Source: Pseudobdellovibrionaceae bacterium
Lineage (GTDB): Bacteria > Bdellovibrionota > FAC87 > UBA2466 > JACKAF01
Length of the DNA: 64,000 nt
Reading direction: 5' to 3'
Assembly: GCA_020635235.1 (NCBI GenBank)
Contig: JACKAF010000005.1
Coordinates: 1 to 64,000, forward strand
This document shows positions 52,263 to 60,797 of the stretch, in pieces. The position numbers and the translations under genes are program-made. Each line of letters starts with the position of its first letter. The stretch's first letter is position 1. The notes under the pieces are model-generated. The model was not told the DNA's origin, made no database searches, and saw only the letters and a list, made by a program, of their open reading frames with translations.

Positions 52263-53033
52263 ATGTTTGCGGTACGTAATACATTAGCGCCTTTGTGCGC
52301 ACTCCTTTTCTTGGTTGGGTGTGGTGCTCGGGACCTGAGCTCTCTTCCTACTCCCAGCGCTAGCAAAGTTGAATTTACAAATGATTACCCTTCCGTTGTG
52401 AAGGTGATCTCTCCTGGAGGCAGTGGCCTCTGCACGGGAACCTTCGTGAGCGCTCGCGCGGTTTTGACGGCCTCGCACTGCACGCAGAGCAGCGGCACGT
52501 ATACCGTTATCACTTCTTTTGGAACGTTCTACACTTCCAACCGTCGTAACTACGGTCCCGGAGTCGTTAACGATCCCCGAGACATTTCGGTTCTTTGGTT
52601 CAACAGCGATGTTGCGGATGAGAACCTTGGCCAAGTTTCCAAGATTGGTTACGGCGTGCGCGAAGACGATATCGTACGCTTGGTTGGATTTGGCTGTGGC
52701 GACATCGAAACGCGTTTGGGTGCGGGATTTAAACGCACGGGTACAAACGCCGTTTATCAGATTTCAGACTATATCGAGCTGATCACCCCCCTGAATACCG
52801 GAGGAGGCCAAGCGATTATCGGCCCTGTTAATCGCGCGGGCTCCTGTTTTGGTGATTCCGGCGGCCCAATGTTCCTCGATTTCGGGGGAGAACTGCGGGT
52901 CGTCGGGGTTACCCACGCGGGTGGTTATGACTCCCAGTACGCGTATTCCGACTACGTGAGTTTGGATCGCGGAGACAATCGTGGGTTTATCTCGGGTGTG
53001 AACGACGATTACAATCTGGGAATCGAACTCTAG
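52263..53033 (+). CDS. Trypsin-like (S1) serine protease lipoprotein
   Basis: 256 residues. Lipoprotein signal ends LFLVGC. Catalytic triad is complete: His in TASHC (about 72), Asp in DISVLWF (about 107) and Ser in GDSGGP (about 199). The C-terminal region GVTHAGGYDSQYAYSDYVSL supports an S1-type fold. Envelope-anchored protease with unknown substrates. Followed by a small lipoprotein gene 81 bp later. Confidence 0.9.
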   Translation: MFAVRNTLAPLCALLFLVGCGARDLSSLPTPSASKVEFTNDYPSVVKVISPGGSGLCTGTFVSARAVLTASHCTQSSGTYTVITSFGTFYTSNRRNYGPGVVNDPRDISVLWFNSDVADENLGQVSKIGYGVREDDIVRLVGFGCGDIETRLGAGFKRTGTNAVYQISDYIELITPLNTGGGQAIIGPVNRAGSCFGDSGGPMFLDFGGELRVVGVTHAGGYDSQYAYSDYVSLDRGDNRGFISGVNDDYNLGIEL

Positions 53034-53114
53034 TTTTTGTCCCGAAACCTGTGTCCTTGTCGAAGGTGCTTTCCGTCCGGGCGCGGGTTAAGTGAATGAG
53101 GAACGTTAGCGGTT

Positions 53115-53675
53115 ATGAAGGCGATACAACAATTTGTGACCACCGCAGGCTTATTGCTGGCATTGCTGTTGGTGCTAGTCCGCTGTAGTGGTCAGGCGAT
53201 GGAAGGGTCGCTGCAGAGCGGCCTTAGCCGCGCCGCCGTGGACTTAGAAATTGTCGCTGCGGATCTGCTCGGGGTGCAAACGAGGGATCTGGGGCTTTGC
53301 GTAGCGGAGTTCAGACTCTACCCAAACGATCTTGAGGCAAAAGTCGTTCGCGTTACCGTCCAACTCAACGAGATTCAGTTTTCCGAAGATGCCGTGTCCT
53401 TAGGCAAGTTGACCCAGGTTCCTGCCAACTCATACTATCTAGTCGAGCTTGTTTTGCGCGACCAATGCGCGGGCAGCTCCAGCCGCTTTCTAAAAGGGGA
53501 ACAGTACTTTTCCACGAACGAAGAAATCGTACTCCGCTTTCGCGGAAACACTGTACTCGGGTACAGCGATTCCCATTTGTCTCTTGATATCCGCCCCTTC
53601 CTGGTCGCCCTCGATTCCGTGGAGAATATTGGCGATATCCGCCGCTATCTCCTTGCCTCCGAAGGCAGCTTCTAG
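53115..53675 (+). CDS. Small lipoprotein of unknown function
   Basis: 186 residues with signal ending LVLVRC (lipobox-like, Cys24; Arg at -1 is unusual). Mature part starts SGQAMEGSL and is a mixed alpha/beta domain with two cysteines (CVAEFRLYP, RDQCAGSS) that could form a disulfide. No family recognised. Same strand as the protease before it and the ligase after it. Confidence 0.6.
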   Translation: MKAIQQFVTTAGLLLALLLVLVRCSGQAMEGSLQSGLSRAAVDLEIVAADLLGVQTRDLGLCVAEFRLYPNDLEAKVVRVTVQLNEIQFSEDAVSLGKLTQVPANSYYLVELVLRDQCAGSSSRFLKGEQYFSTNEEIVLRFRGNTVLGYSDSHLSLDIRPFLVALDSVENIGDIRRYLLASEGSF

Positions 53676-53772
53676 TCGCTACCCACTTAAAACTTGCGCC
53701 CACTCCTTCAACCCGGTTGGTCCCTGGGAAAGCTTTTAATGTCTTTGTGGCTATGCCATACTTCCGTCACCA

Positions 53773-55059
53773 ATGGGTGCGATGGATCTCAAACTGCGGC
53801 AAGTCGATTGGTTCGACTCTCTACAAAAATGGGCCTTCGGGCTTTATGTACTTTCGTTGCCGACGAGCATTTCGGGGATGGAGATTTTTTCTTCCTGCCT
53901 GGTTTTATTGATAGTGGTGCGTTGGCTATGGACACGCGAGAAGCTCGAGATCCCTCCCTTTATGAAGCCTTTGGCGATTTTCATGGGAGTGGCCGCTTTG
54001 TCCGCTCTACTGGGAAAAAAACCTACCTTACTCGAGAAACTTGCCGATGTGGGATCCCTGCGATTTTTTGCGCTTTATGTTTTCCTCTACTATCAGCTAC
54101 GGCGCTACAATCGTTCTGCATACTGGTTACGCATTCTCTTTGTTGTGACCACTGTCATTGGGATCTACGGCGTCTTCCAGCATTTTATGCCCTTGGATCT
54201 CCTCCGTCCGGAGGGAAAGAAGATCATTCACTATGCGGTGGAAGAGCTGGAGCTCGGGCCGAGGGTACTCGGCACCTTTGATTGGCACCTATCTTTTGCC
54301 AACGTTTATTTGCTTTACGCGTCTGTCTTTCTCAGCTTGGCGCTTAGTCTTTTCCCGCGCCAGTGGTGGCGACTGTTGCACGCGACGCTGTTATGCGTAG
54401 TGGTCGTATGGACTTCGAGCCGGATCGCGTGGTTTGCTACCTGCGTGACGGCCGCACTCTGTGCCTGCGCGCGAGGCTGGAAAGTGCTCCTTGCCACCGC
54501 GGCTCTGCTCTTGATGGTTATGTTAGGATCTTTTGCCACAAGTCCAGGGATGCGCGAGCGCCTCAGACGTACGGTGGAAGGGACAAATCCCGGATACAAT
54601 TTTTCGCAGCGTCAGTGTGTTTGGGAGATACACCGGGATATTTTCTTGGATCATCCGATCCTGGGAATTGGCTACCATAACAACGGCTATCTATCGAAAA
54701 AGTACGTAGAGGGTTCCTGCATTGGCTACGTAGAGAGAGCCGTTGGGAACGCGCATTCCACCCCCCTTGAGATCCTGGCGACTACGGGGCTTTTGGGGAC
54801 ACTTGCCTATCTCTGGTTCTGGTTTTCCGTATTTTGGTGGGGGATGCGCCGCTATCTCAGTTTAGTCGGGGGAACAGCGGAGCGTGCTTTTGGTTGGGGC
54901 ACGCTCGTAGCGCTTCTCGGGTTTAACCTGCAGGGACTCTCCCACCTAAATATTTATGAACCTATCATCGCCCACAATTTGGCCTTCTTCCTGGCTCTAC
55001 TCGCCAGCATGGGGCATCTGGGATTGAATCTCCCTAACGCGACGCCGACGCGCGCCTAA
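53773..55059 (+). CDS. O-antigen ligase family (WaaL/Wzy-like) membrane protein
   Basis: 428 residues, about 11-12 transmembrane segments. The large periplasmic loop contains RQCVWEIHRDIFLDHPILGIG and NAHSTPLEILATTGLLG, which match the conserved H-x-x-x-L-x-x-L-A-x-x-G-x-x-G region of O-antigen ligases and related polymerases. It should act on lipid-linked glycans at the outer face of the inner membrane. ATG 53773 (MGAMDL) chosen; a second Met three codons later is possible. Confidence 0.85.
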   Translation: MGAMDLKLRQVDWFDSLQKWAFGLYVLSLPTSISGMEIFSSCLVLLIVVRWLWTREKLEIPPFMKPLAIFMGVAALSALLGKKPTLLEKLADVGSLRFFALYVFLYYQLRRYNRSAYWLRILFVVTTVIGIYGVFQHFMPLDLLRPEGKKIIHYAVEELELGPRVLGTFDWHLSFANVYLLYASVFLSLALSLFPRQWWRLLHATLLCVVVVWTSSRIAWFATCVTAALCACARGWKVLLATAALLLMVMLGSFATSPGMRERLRRTVEGTNPGYNFSQRQCVWEIHRDIFLDHPILGIGYHNNGYLSKKYVEGSCIGYVERAVGNAHSTPLEILATTGLLGTLAYLWFWFSVFWWGMRRYLSLVGGTAERAFGWGTLVALLGFNLQGLSHLNIYEPIIAHNLAFFLALLASMGHLGLNLPNATPTRA

Positions 55060-55061
55060 AC

Positions 55062-55075
55062 TTGATATCTGTCAA
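55062..55075 (+). promoter_or_regulatory. FNR-type box 2
   Basis: TTGATATCTGTCAA, one mismatch to TTGAT-N4-ATCAA. It lies 3 bp after the O-antigen ligase stop and 36 bp before a short frame starting at 55111, beyond the 3' end of the convergent aromatic unit. Confidence 0.5.
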
Positions 55076-55110
55076 ATGGACTCTTGGCCCGATGCCTTTA
55101 GGATGAAGTT

Positions 55111-55266
55111 ATGGGGAACTTTATCATTCTTAGCTTGGTGGCCATTGGGTACTCGCTCTATATCGCGCAACGAGTGCCTTTGCGCTTTGGAAAAAACGGA
55201 GGCCCTTATACGGTGCGGATCTTGGGAAAGACGAGAAAGTCCCTGCCGACCCCAAAACTTTCGTAG
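55111..55266 (+). CDS. Possible 51-residue membrane protein behind an FNR-type box
   Basis: An open frame from ATG at 55111 to TAG encodes about 51 residues: a hydrophobic helix (NFIILSLVAIGYSLYIAQ), then a basic Gly-rich tail. AGGATG lies about 6 bp upstream. It starts 36 bp after FNR-type box 2 and its end overlaps the convergent diiron gene by about 60 bp. No family recognised. The box spacing would put the start codon almost at +1, so either the frame or the box may be irrelevant. Weak call. Confidence 0.3.
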   Translation: MGNFIILSLVAIGYSLYIAQRVPLRFGKNGGPYTVRILGKTRKSLPTPKLS

Positions 55267-56063
55267 GTTTTTTTCAGGTTCTCGAAGGTCTCTTCTAATA
55301 GATCCCGTCTTTCAATGCCCACTGCCACGCCGTCACCCTCAAGACAGCGGGATACGTGCTCGGTGAACTTCATAATAAAGAACTGCGATGTCTTAATGTA
55401 GGTTCGGCTCAGAAGACTCAGGCGTTCGATCATGTCCGGCAAAACAATATTCAGGAAGTGAATATGGCGGTGCTCATCCTTCAGTATTCCGGCGCACATG
55501 TTTTGGCCAAAGCTATCAATTTCCGCGGCTTTGGCCCTTCGCAGGAATGCGGAGGCAAAATTTTCTGAGAACAATGTTGAGAATAACCAGTTTTCGACCC
55601 GGAAGAGCCCTTGGGAGGCGACTCGACTGAGGACGCGAAACTTACGGTCGAAATGTGGACGCGCTCCAAGGCGGCAGAGGTATTGCTCAATAAGAAAGAC
55701 GTGCCGGGCCTCGTCCGCGCATTGGGTAGACAAGTAGAAAGCTACGTCATCACTCGCCAGCCGATCGGAAGCGGCCCCCATCATGTGATTGAGTGTGTGG
55801 AGCCCCATCTCCTCCAGCGTATAGAAAATCATCCCGAAGCGGATCCAAATTTCGCGAAGCCTTTCAGGCATCGGTTCGAGTTCACCAAACTCCAGTTTAT
55901 CGGTCGGTGCCCATTGCTGCGACATGGATTGGAGGTAGAGCTTTCTCAGCTTGGTCCCGTTTACTCGAGTCGACATTCCCGGCATCGGTGTAGCGAGCTG
56001 CTCATAGAGAGAGCTCTCCATATTAAAGATTTTTCTGGGCGTGGTTGTTTGTTTTTCAGTCAT
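55206..56063 (-). CDS. AurF-like diiron oxygenase/ferritin-like protein
   Basis: 285 residues, all helical. It has two copies of an E-x28-37-D-E-x-x-H motif: Glu85 with Asp117-Glu118-His121 (DEARH, spacing 31), and Glu167 with Asp196-Glu197-His200 (DEHRH, spacing 28). This is the metal-binding signature of the AurF-type diiron N-oxygenase family. It is last in a leftward unit with hpd and phhA, separated from phhA by 3 bp, so its substrate may be an aromatic amine or aromatic amino-acid derivative; that is inference. Ferritin-like storage is a less likely alternative. Confidence 0.78.
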   Translation of the reverse strand: MTEKQTTTPRKIFNMESSLYEQLATPMPGMSTRVNGTKLRKLYLQSMSQQWAPTDKLEFGELEPMPERLREIWIRFGMIFYTLEEMGLHTLNHMMGAASDRLASDDVAFYLSTQCADEARHVFLIEQYLCRLGARPHFDRKFRVLSRVASQGLFRVENWLFSTLFSENFASAFLRRAKAAEIDSFGQNMCAGILKDEHRHIHFLNIVLPDMIERLSLLSRTYIKTSQFFIMKFTEHVSRCLEGDGVAVGIERRDLLEETFENLKKTYESFGVGRDFLVFPKIRTV

Positions 56064-56066
56064 GTA

Positions 56067-56825
56067 CTACCTCTGCAAAATGGGCGTGAGCGGAAAAGGA
56101 TCCTTCGTTTTTATGCAGGCCTCGACGTCGGCAAGGCTTTCATAAAGCTGCTCAGGGGAACGGAGTAAGAACAATCGGTGCTGGAACTGGTCGATTCGAT
56201 AGTCCTGTCGGACAATGGCTTCGATGGAAAAATCCAAAACTTCCGGTGCTTCGCTCAATGCGTAATCGGATTCGGCTTTTGAGGAGAGGATGCCGGCGCC
56301 AAATATCCGCCTACCGACCTCGGTTTCGACAAGCCCAAACTCCACCGTAAACCAGAAAAAGCGCTCAAACTGATCGAACCGCGTGGGGTCTTCTAGATAC
56401 TTGCAAGCGGTAGCAGCGTAGCGTTGGCAGAAGTCTGCGTAGGCGGTGTTCGCGAGCAGCGGAATGTGTCCGTAAAGATCGTGTATGACGTCTGGGGCCG
56501 GCGTGTAACCGAGATCTGTTGCGGATCGAATGAAATTTCCAATGGGGTATTCTCGACGTGCCAGGGCCGGGTAAAAGGAGTTTCCGCCTTCCAATCCGTC
56601 CACCGGTACCGCGCGCCAGCCGGTTAAATCCATCAGCCTGGCATTAACCGCATCCAGATCCGGAATTCCCTCTCCGCCAATGCCAAGCACTGCCAGGCCT
56701 TCGTTGAATTCCAAAAACGCTTGGTGATCGCGGCAGGCCTCGAGATTCTTGTAAACAGTTCTCCAGGCCTGGTGCTCAGCATTGTCAAACTTTCGAAACT
56801 GTTGTGTCCGTAGCGCTTGGATCAC
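56067..56825 (-). CDS. phhA: Phenylalanine-4-hydroxylase
   Basis: 252 residues, the length of bacterial PheOH without a regulatory domain. Non-heme iron ligands are visible: His115 and His120 (IHDLYGHIPLL) and Glu162 (FFWFTVEFGLV). It uses tetrahydropterin and O2 to convert phenylalanine to tyrosine in the cytoplasm. Overlaps hpd by 4 bp upstream and is followed 3 bp later by the diiron gene. Confidence 0.95.
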   Translation of the reverse strand: MIQALRTQQFRKFDNAEHQAWRTVYKNLEACRDHQAFLEFNEGLAVLGIGGEGIPDLDAVNARLMDLTGWRAVPVDGLEGGNSFYPALARREYPIGNFIRSATDLGYTPAPDVIHDLYGHIPLLANTAYADFCQRYAATACKYLEDPTRFDQFERFFWFTVEFGLVETEVGRRIFGAGILSSKAESDYALSEAPEVLDFSIEAIVRQDYRIDQFQHRLFLLRSPEQLYESLADVEACIKTKDPFPLTPILQR

Positions 56826-57859
56826 AAAACACCACGCCTTTTCTGGTCTCGCTCAATAGAACGAAAAAGCGCGCCAAAATTCCCTTCACCAAAAGACAAG
56901 TGGTTTTTGCGTTGAATGATCTCAATGAAAATTGGCCCAATTAGATTACGCGTAAAAATCTGCAGCAAGTAACCTTCTTCGTCGCCATCAATGAGGACGT
57001 TTAGTCGTTCGAGCTCGCTTCGGTCTTCTTCTACCTGGGGGAGTCTCTCAAAGATGGATTGGTAGTAGGTCTTGTCGATATCCAAAGTCTCGATGCCACT
57101 TCCGTCCAGACGGTGCAAGGTTTCCAGAATGTCATCGGTTAGAAAAGCCAGGTGTTGAATTCCCGGCCCCTTATACTCGCGCAGGTATTCATTGATTTGT
57201 GAGGCACTCTCTGTCCCCTCGTTAATGGGGATGCAAAACTGGCCACACGGCGAGCGCAAAGCAAAAGACTGTAAACCCGTTTTCTCGCCGCGGATGTCAA
57301 AGTAGCGGACTTCAGTGAAGCCAAATATGTCCTGGTAGAAATCCGCCCAGCGCCGAAGTTCCCCCTTGGCGACGTTGTTAGTGAGGTGATCGATTGCGAT
57401 GAAACCCTTAGGCGCCACCAAAGCTGGCTTTTCCAAGGGCACAAATCCCAGTGTTTCATAGAGGTGTCTTTGTGGCTCCACAAAGTAGAGCAGACTGTTG
57501 CCGATCCCGTATACGGCGGGCACTGGCCGCCCGTCGCTGGAAAAGTCTCCCAGCGGACACGGTTTGGCTCCACGGGCGCTGGCACGGCCTAGGGCGCGGG
57601 GGGCGTCCTGGACGCGCCAGCCCATCGAACAGATGGAGGGCCCGTGTGTATTGCTAAAAGAGTGCGCAAAAGTGTTGGGTTGGCGATTGAGCAAAAAGTG
57701 GATGTCACCCTGGGTGTAAAGATCGATGCTTCGCTCGCGGTGGGAGTGTGTTTTGGAAAAACCTAGCGCTTGAAACAGCGCGTCCAGGCGTTCTGGCTGG
57801 GGCGAAACAAACTCCACAAACTCGATGCCGCAAAGCCCGATAGGGTTGCTAAGATCCAT
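56822..57859 (-). CDS. hpd: 4-hydroxyphenylpyruvate dioxygenase
   Basis: 345 residues from ATG at 57859 with GGAGAGGC upstream; a further 8 in-frame codons are unlikely to be used. The two VOC-type halves are visible; iron ligands are His in AIDHLTNNV, His in GIQHLAFLT and Glu in FIEIIQR. The C-terminal gate reads GEGNFGALFRSIERDQ. The enzyme makes homogentisate from 4-hydroxyphenylpyruvate. No homogentisate dioxygenase gene is in the window, so the product's fate (ring cleavage or pigment) is not settled here. Confidence 0.95.
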   Translation of the reverse strand: MDLSNPIGLCGIEFVEFVSPQPERLDALFQALGFSKTHSHRERSIDLYTQGDIHFLLNRQPNTFAHSFSNTHGPSICSMGWRVQDAPRALGRASARGAKPCPLGDFSSDGRPVPAVYGIGNSLLYFVEPQRHLYETLGFVPLEKPALVAPKGFIAIDHLTNNVAKGELRRWADFYQDIFGFTEVRYFDIRGEKTGLQSFALRSPCGQFCIPINEGTESASQINEYLREYKGPGIQHLAFLTDDILETLHRLDGSGIETLDIDKTYYQSIFERLPQVEEDRSELERLNVLIDGDEEGYLLQIFTRNLIGPIFIEIIQRKNHLSFGEGNFGALFRSIERDQKRRGVL

Positions 57860-57917
57860 TGCCTCTCCGATGCACGAATACAACTAAAAGGTATCGAGAG
57901 TCTGTCCCATCCACAAT

Positions 57918-57931
57918 TTGACAAATATCAA
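57918..57931 (-). promoter_or_regulatory. FNR-type box 1 upstream of hpd
   Basis: TTGACAAATATCAA (a near-palindrome, one mismatch to TTGAT-N4-ATCAA) between the Crp/Fnr gene stop and hpd. A class-II start 41.5 bp from its centre would lie near 57883, 24 bp before the hpd ATG; GATACC (complement of 57890-57895) is a possible -10. Confidence 0.6.
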
Positions 57932-57933
57932 GC

Positions 57934-58662
57934 TTAGCGGCGTAGCGCGTTGACCGTCTTGCCTTCGGCGATGGCACGTAGCTTGTCGGGAGCCACAACG
58001 TAGATTTCTCGTCCCACAAGATCGATAAATCCGTCGTCGCGGAATTCAGAAAGGCAGCGCACCGCGCTTTCAAGCACCGTTCCGGAGAGCGTGGCGATTT
58101 CTTCGCGTTTCAAAGGGATCCGAAGACACGATCCATTTTCAGCTTGGCTACCAAAACGATCATTGAGGGCCAATAGCGTTTGGGCGACTCGCTCTCTCAC
58201 GCTCTTTTGAGAAAAAGTGGAGATAGTTTCCTCTTGCGCTTGGATCTCCGTTGCAAGGCTTTGCAATAGTTTTCGCGCCAGGTGGGGAGAATTTCCAAGC
58301 AGGTCAAAAAAGGTTTTCTTTTCTAGAAAACAAACTTCAGCATCTTCCAAAGTTTCTGCACAGACCGTATATGTCTTTTCGGTAAGTAGAGACTCTGTTC
58401 CGACCACACCGCCTTCGGCAATCAACCGGATGGTTTGTTCCTTTCCCGACTCGCTACTCTGGAACAATCTTAGCTTCCCGCGGTGCACGCAATGCACTCC
58501 CAGTGCGGTCTCGCCCTGGGTGAAAACGCGTTCGCGCCGTTTGAAGTGTTGGATCGATCGGCATGCGTTTAGCTGTTCCAATTCTTCGGGGGACAGGCCC
58601 GCGAAGAGGCTGGAATTGCGGACACTGCATTCGCTGCATTTAAAGGTCTGGTGACAATCCAT
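57934..58662 (-). CDS. Crp/Fnr-family transcription regulator
   Basis: 242 residues. N-terminal cysteines at 3, 9 and 12 (CHQTFKCSEC) recall the Fe-S ligand region of FNR, though spacing differs; Cys58 (GVHCVHRG) could be a fourth ligand. A cyclic-nucleotide-type beta-roll (about 25-130), a dimerisation helix and a C-terminal winged HTH follow. The recognition helix has the Glu and Arg of the E-x-x-x-R pattern (LESAVRCLSEF) used by CRP/FNR for TTGA/TGTGA-type sites. Oxygen or redox sensing is plausible but not proven. Upstream of hpd with an FNR-type box between them. Confidence 0.88.
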   Translation of the reverse strand: MDCHQTFKCSECSVRNSSLFAGLSPEELEQLNACRSIQHFKRRERVFTQGETALGVHCVHRGKLRLFQSSESGKEQTIRLIAEGGVVGTESLLTEKTYTVCAETLEDAEVCFLEKKTFFDLLGNSPHLARKLLQSLATEIQAQEETISTFSQKSVRERVAQTLLALNDRFGSQAENGSCLRIPLKREEIATLSGTVLESAVRCLSEFRDDGFIDLVGREIYVVAPDKLRAIAEGKTVNALRR

Positions 58663-58802
58663 GTCTCACTCAGTCAATACGGGCCACGAGAGCCCGTCAA
58701 GCGCCTGCAGTCCTGATTGTGGACGACCGAACCGACAACGGGGCGTCTTTTGAGGATTCCCAGGCACGACGGGGCGGTCTCGATTTTGCTTTGTAGGCAC
58801 TC

Positions 58803-59801
58803 ATGCTTTTGTGCAGGTTTCACCTTTGCTTTTTGTTGGTTTTCGCCGCTTCGACGGCTCTGGGAGCGTCGGAGACGCTCGATCTTCCGGTGCACACTCA
58901 CAAAGTACTCGAAGTTCCGGGAATTCGGCGGGTGGCGGTCGCCAGCAGAAGCATTCTTGGTGTGCGGGCCGTGCCGCCTGAGCAAGTGCTACTTACCGGG
59001 CGGCGGGAGGGAGAAACCGTCGTCACTTTGTGGACCCAAGAACATTATCGAACACTTCTCGTCAGAGTTCTGCCCCCATCGGGAAACGACGGGGCCTCGG
59101 TTGCCAGGATTCGCTTGGAGTTTCTGGAGTTGGAACAGAATTTTCTGAGCGATCTAGGAATTGATTGGCCGGAGCAAAGAACTTTCTCCGTCGATGTTCA
59201 GGGGCCTCCTTGGGGTGTCAACCTGAGTACATCATTTGGAAGTTTGGACGGGCTGCTAAAAACGCTGGTGAGTGAAGGTTGGGCCAATGTCGTAGCTAGG
59301 CCCGAGCTCTTCGTCCGTCTTGGTGAATCGGCGCGCTTTCACGCGGGCGGAGAAATTCCCGTTCCTGGAACCGCAGGGGCCTACGGAAACTACTATAGCC
59401 GCATCACTTGGAAGCCCTTTGGCATGTCGGTAAAAGTATTGCCGCGGCGGCGGAGCGGGGATGATTTTCGATGCGAAATCGACGTGGAGATTTCCGAGTT
59501 AAGCGGCCAGGTTCTGGAGAACGTTCCCGGTATTAGCAGTCGACGCGTCCAAACGGAGGTGGATTTGCGGGACGGCGAGACGATTTTGCTTTCGGGGCTC
59601 GTAAAGCGGAATGGGAGTTTCCAGAAAAGGGGAGTTGCGGGACTGAGTCGCCTCCCGTTGGTGGGATTGTTTTTTGGTAGCGATGAAAAACGCCGTCGGG
59701 AGACTGAGTTGCTTCTGGCCCTCAACCTTTCCTTGGTTCACCGGAAAGAGGGACAGGCCCAACTCGAGGCACTCAGGGATCAGATGAATGGATCGCCGTG
59801 A
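58803..59801 (+). CDS. Short CpaC/RcpA-type secretin
   Basis: 332 residues with signal peptide (LCFLLVFAASTALGAS). N-terminal pilus-formation/BON-like segment (HKVLEVPGIRRVAVASRSILGVRAV, about 30-110), then the secretin core with RPELFVRLGESARFHAGGEIPVP, VDLRDGETILLSGLV and a KRGVAGLSRLPLVG(L)FF motif, which is the standard secretin signature. Shorter than usual Tad secretins, with no long N-domain set. Expected to form an outer-membrane channel. The CpaF-type ATPase gene overlaps its end. Confidence 0.82.
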   Translation: MLLCRFHLCFLLVFAASTALGASETLDLPVHTHKVLEVPGIRRVAVASRSILGVRAVPPEQVLLTGRREGETVVTLWTQEHYRTLLVRVLPPSGNDGASVARIRLEFLELEQNFLSDLGIDWPEQRTFSVDVQGPPWGVNLSTSFGSLDGLLKTLVSEGWANVVARPELFVRLGESARFHAGGEIPVPGTAGAYGNYYSRITWKPFGMSVKVLPRRRSGDDFRCEIDVEISELSGQVLENVPGISSRRVQTEVDLRDGETILLSGLVKRNGSFQKRGVAGLSRLPLVGLFFGSDEKRRRETELLLALNLSLVHRKEGQAQLEALRDQMNGSP

Positions 59802-60741
59802 TTGTTTGCGCCAGCAATTCAAGGGGGAGAGCGCGGCGCTGCTACCGCTCCTCTTGCTTCCCGCCGTGCAGGACATCGTTTTGAATGGCCTGGACTCTGC
59901 GTTTGTTGACTGCGGCAAAGGCCTTGAGCCGGTAGCGCCCCCGTTTAAGTCGCGAAGTGGAATCTACGCCTTGATGGAAAGAATGGTCATTCCTACGGGG
60001 CGTCGATTGGAAGCGGGCCGGCCGTATTTAGATGGGTGTTTGTCGGACGGGAGCCGTTTTCACTTGTTTCTACCACCTCTGGCTAAGCCGGGGCCGTTGG
60101 TCAGTGTCCGGGTTTTTGCAGAGCGTGGCGAGTTAACGCTCGAGGATTTCGGAGATACGGAGGAGATCGATTGGCTCCTCAGGCAGATTTCTCAGCGCCG
60201 CAGTTTGCTCATCGCGGGCGCGACGAGTTCCGGAAAAACTACGCTCCTGGGATGCCTCTTGAATCGTGTGCCTCCCGCCGAACGGCTCATTATCCTGGAA
60301 GAAACGCGAGAAATTCGATGCCAGCACCCCCATGCTGTGTTTCTCGAAACTCGATCGGCCTCTGCGGAGGGGGTGGGGGAAGTGACGCTTCCGGTTCTGG
60401 TTCGCAATGCGCTCAGAATGCGGCCGGACAGGCTGGTAGTGGGCGAGTGCCGCGGCCCTGAGGCTTTGGATTTGGTCCAGGCCCTGAACACCGGACACCC
60501 GGGATCCTTTTGTACCCTCCATGCAGACTCTGCGCGGGCGGCCTTACGGCGTTTGGAAACCCTACTCTGGCAGGCCAACGGCCGCCTGCCCTTGGAGGTG
60601 ATCCGAGAATGGATCGGCCACGGCCTCGGAGGTGTGGTATTTCTGCGGCGAGAAGGGCACCGCCGTCGCATCGTAGAGAGGCTGGAAGTGCGTGGGGCCG
60701 AGGGGACGGTGTATCGCCTGCGGCCATTAGGCCCCAACTGA
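59788..60741 (+). CDS. CpaF/TadA-type secretion ATPase
   Basis: 317 residues. P-loop GATSSGKTT (about 144), ILEETREIR (Asp-box-like), RMRPDRLVVGECRGPEALD (Walker B with His box region) and HADSARAALRRLE match Tad/T2SS-type hexameric ATPases. The N-terminal domain is short compared with full CpaF (about 450-550). Overlaps the secretin gene by 14 bp. No inner-membrane TadB/TadC, pilin or prepilin peptidase lies in the window. Confidence 0.85.
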   Translation: MDRRDCLRQQFKGESAALLPLLLLPAVQDIVLNGLDSAFVDCGKGLEPVAPPFKSRSGIYALMERMVIPTGRRLEAGRPYLDGCLSDGSRFHLFLPPLAKPGPLVSVRVFAERGELTLEDFGDTEEIDWLLRQISQRRSLLIAGATSSGKTTLLGCLLNRVPPAERLIILEETREIRCQHPHAVFLETRSASAEGVGEVTLPVLVRNALRMRPDRLVVGECRGPEALDLVQALNTGHPGSFCTLHADSARAALRRLETLLWQANGRLPLEVIREWIGHGLGGVVFLRREGHRRRIVERLEVRGAEGTVYRLRPLGPN

Positions 60742-60797
60742 CCCCTTGCCCAGCTGTGGGTTTTGTGCGAGAGTGTCGCCTCGTTTAAGGAGTAGGG

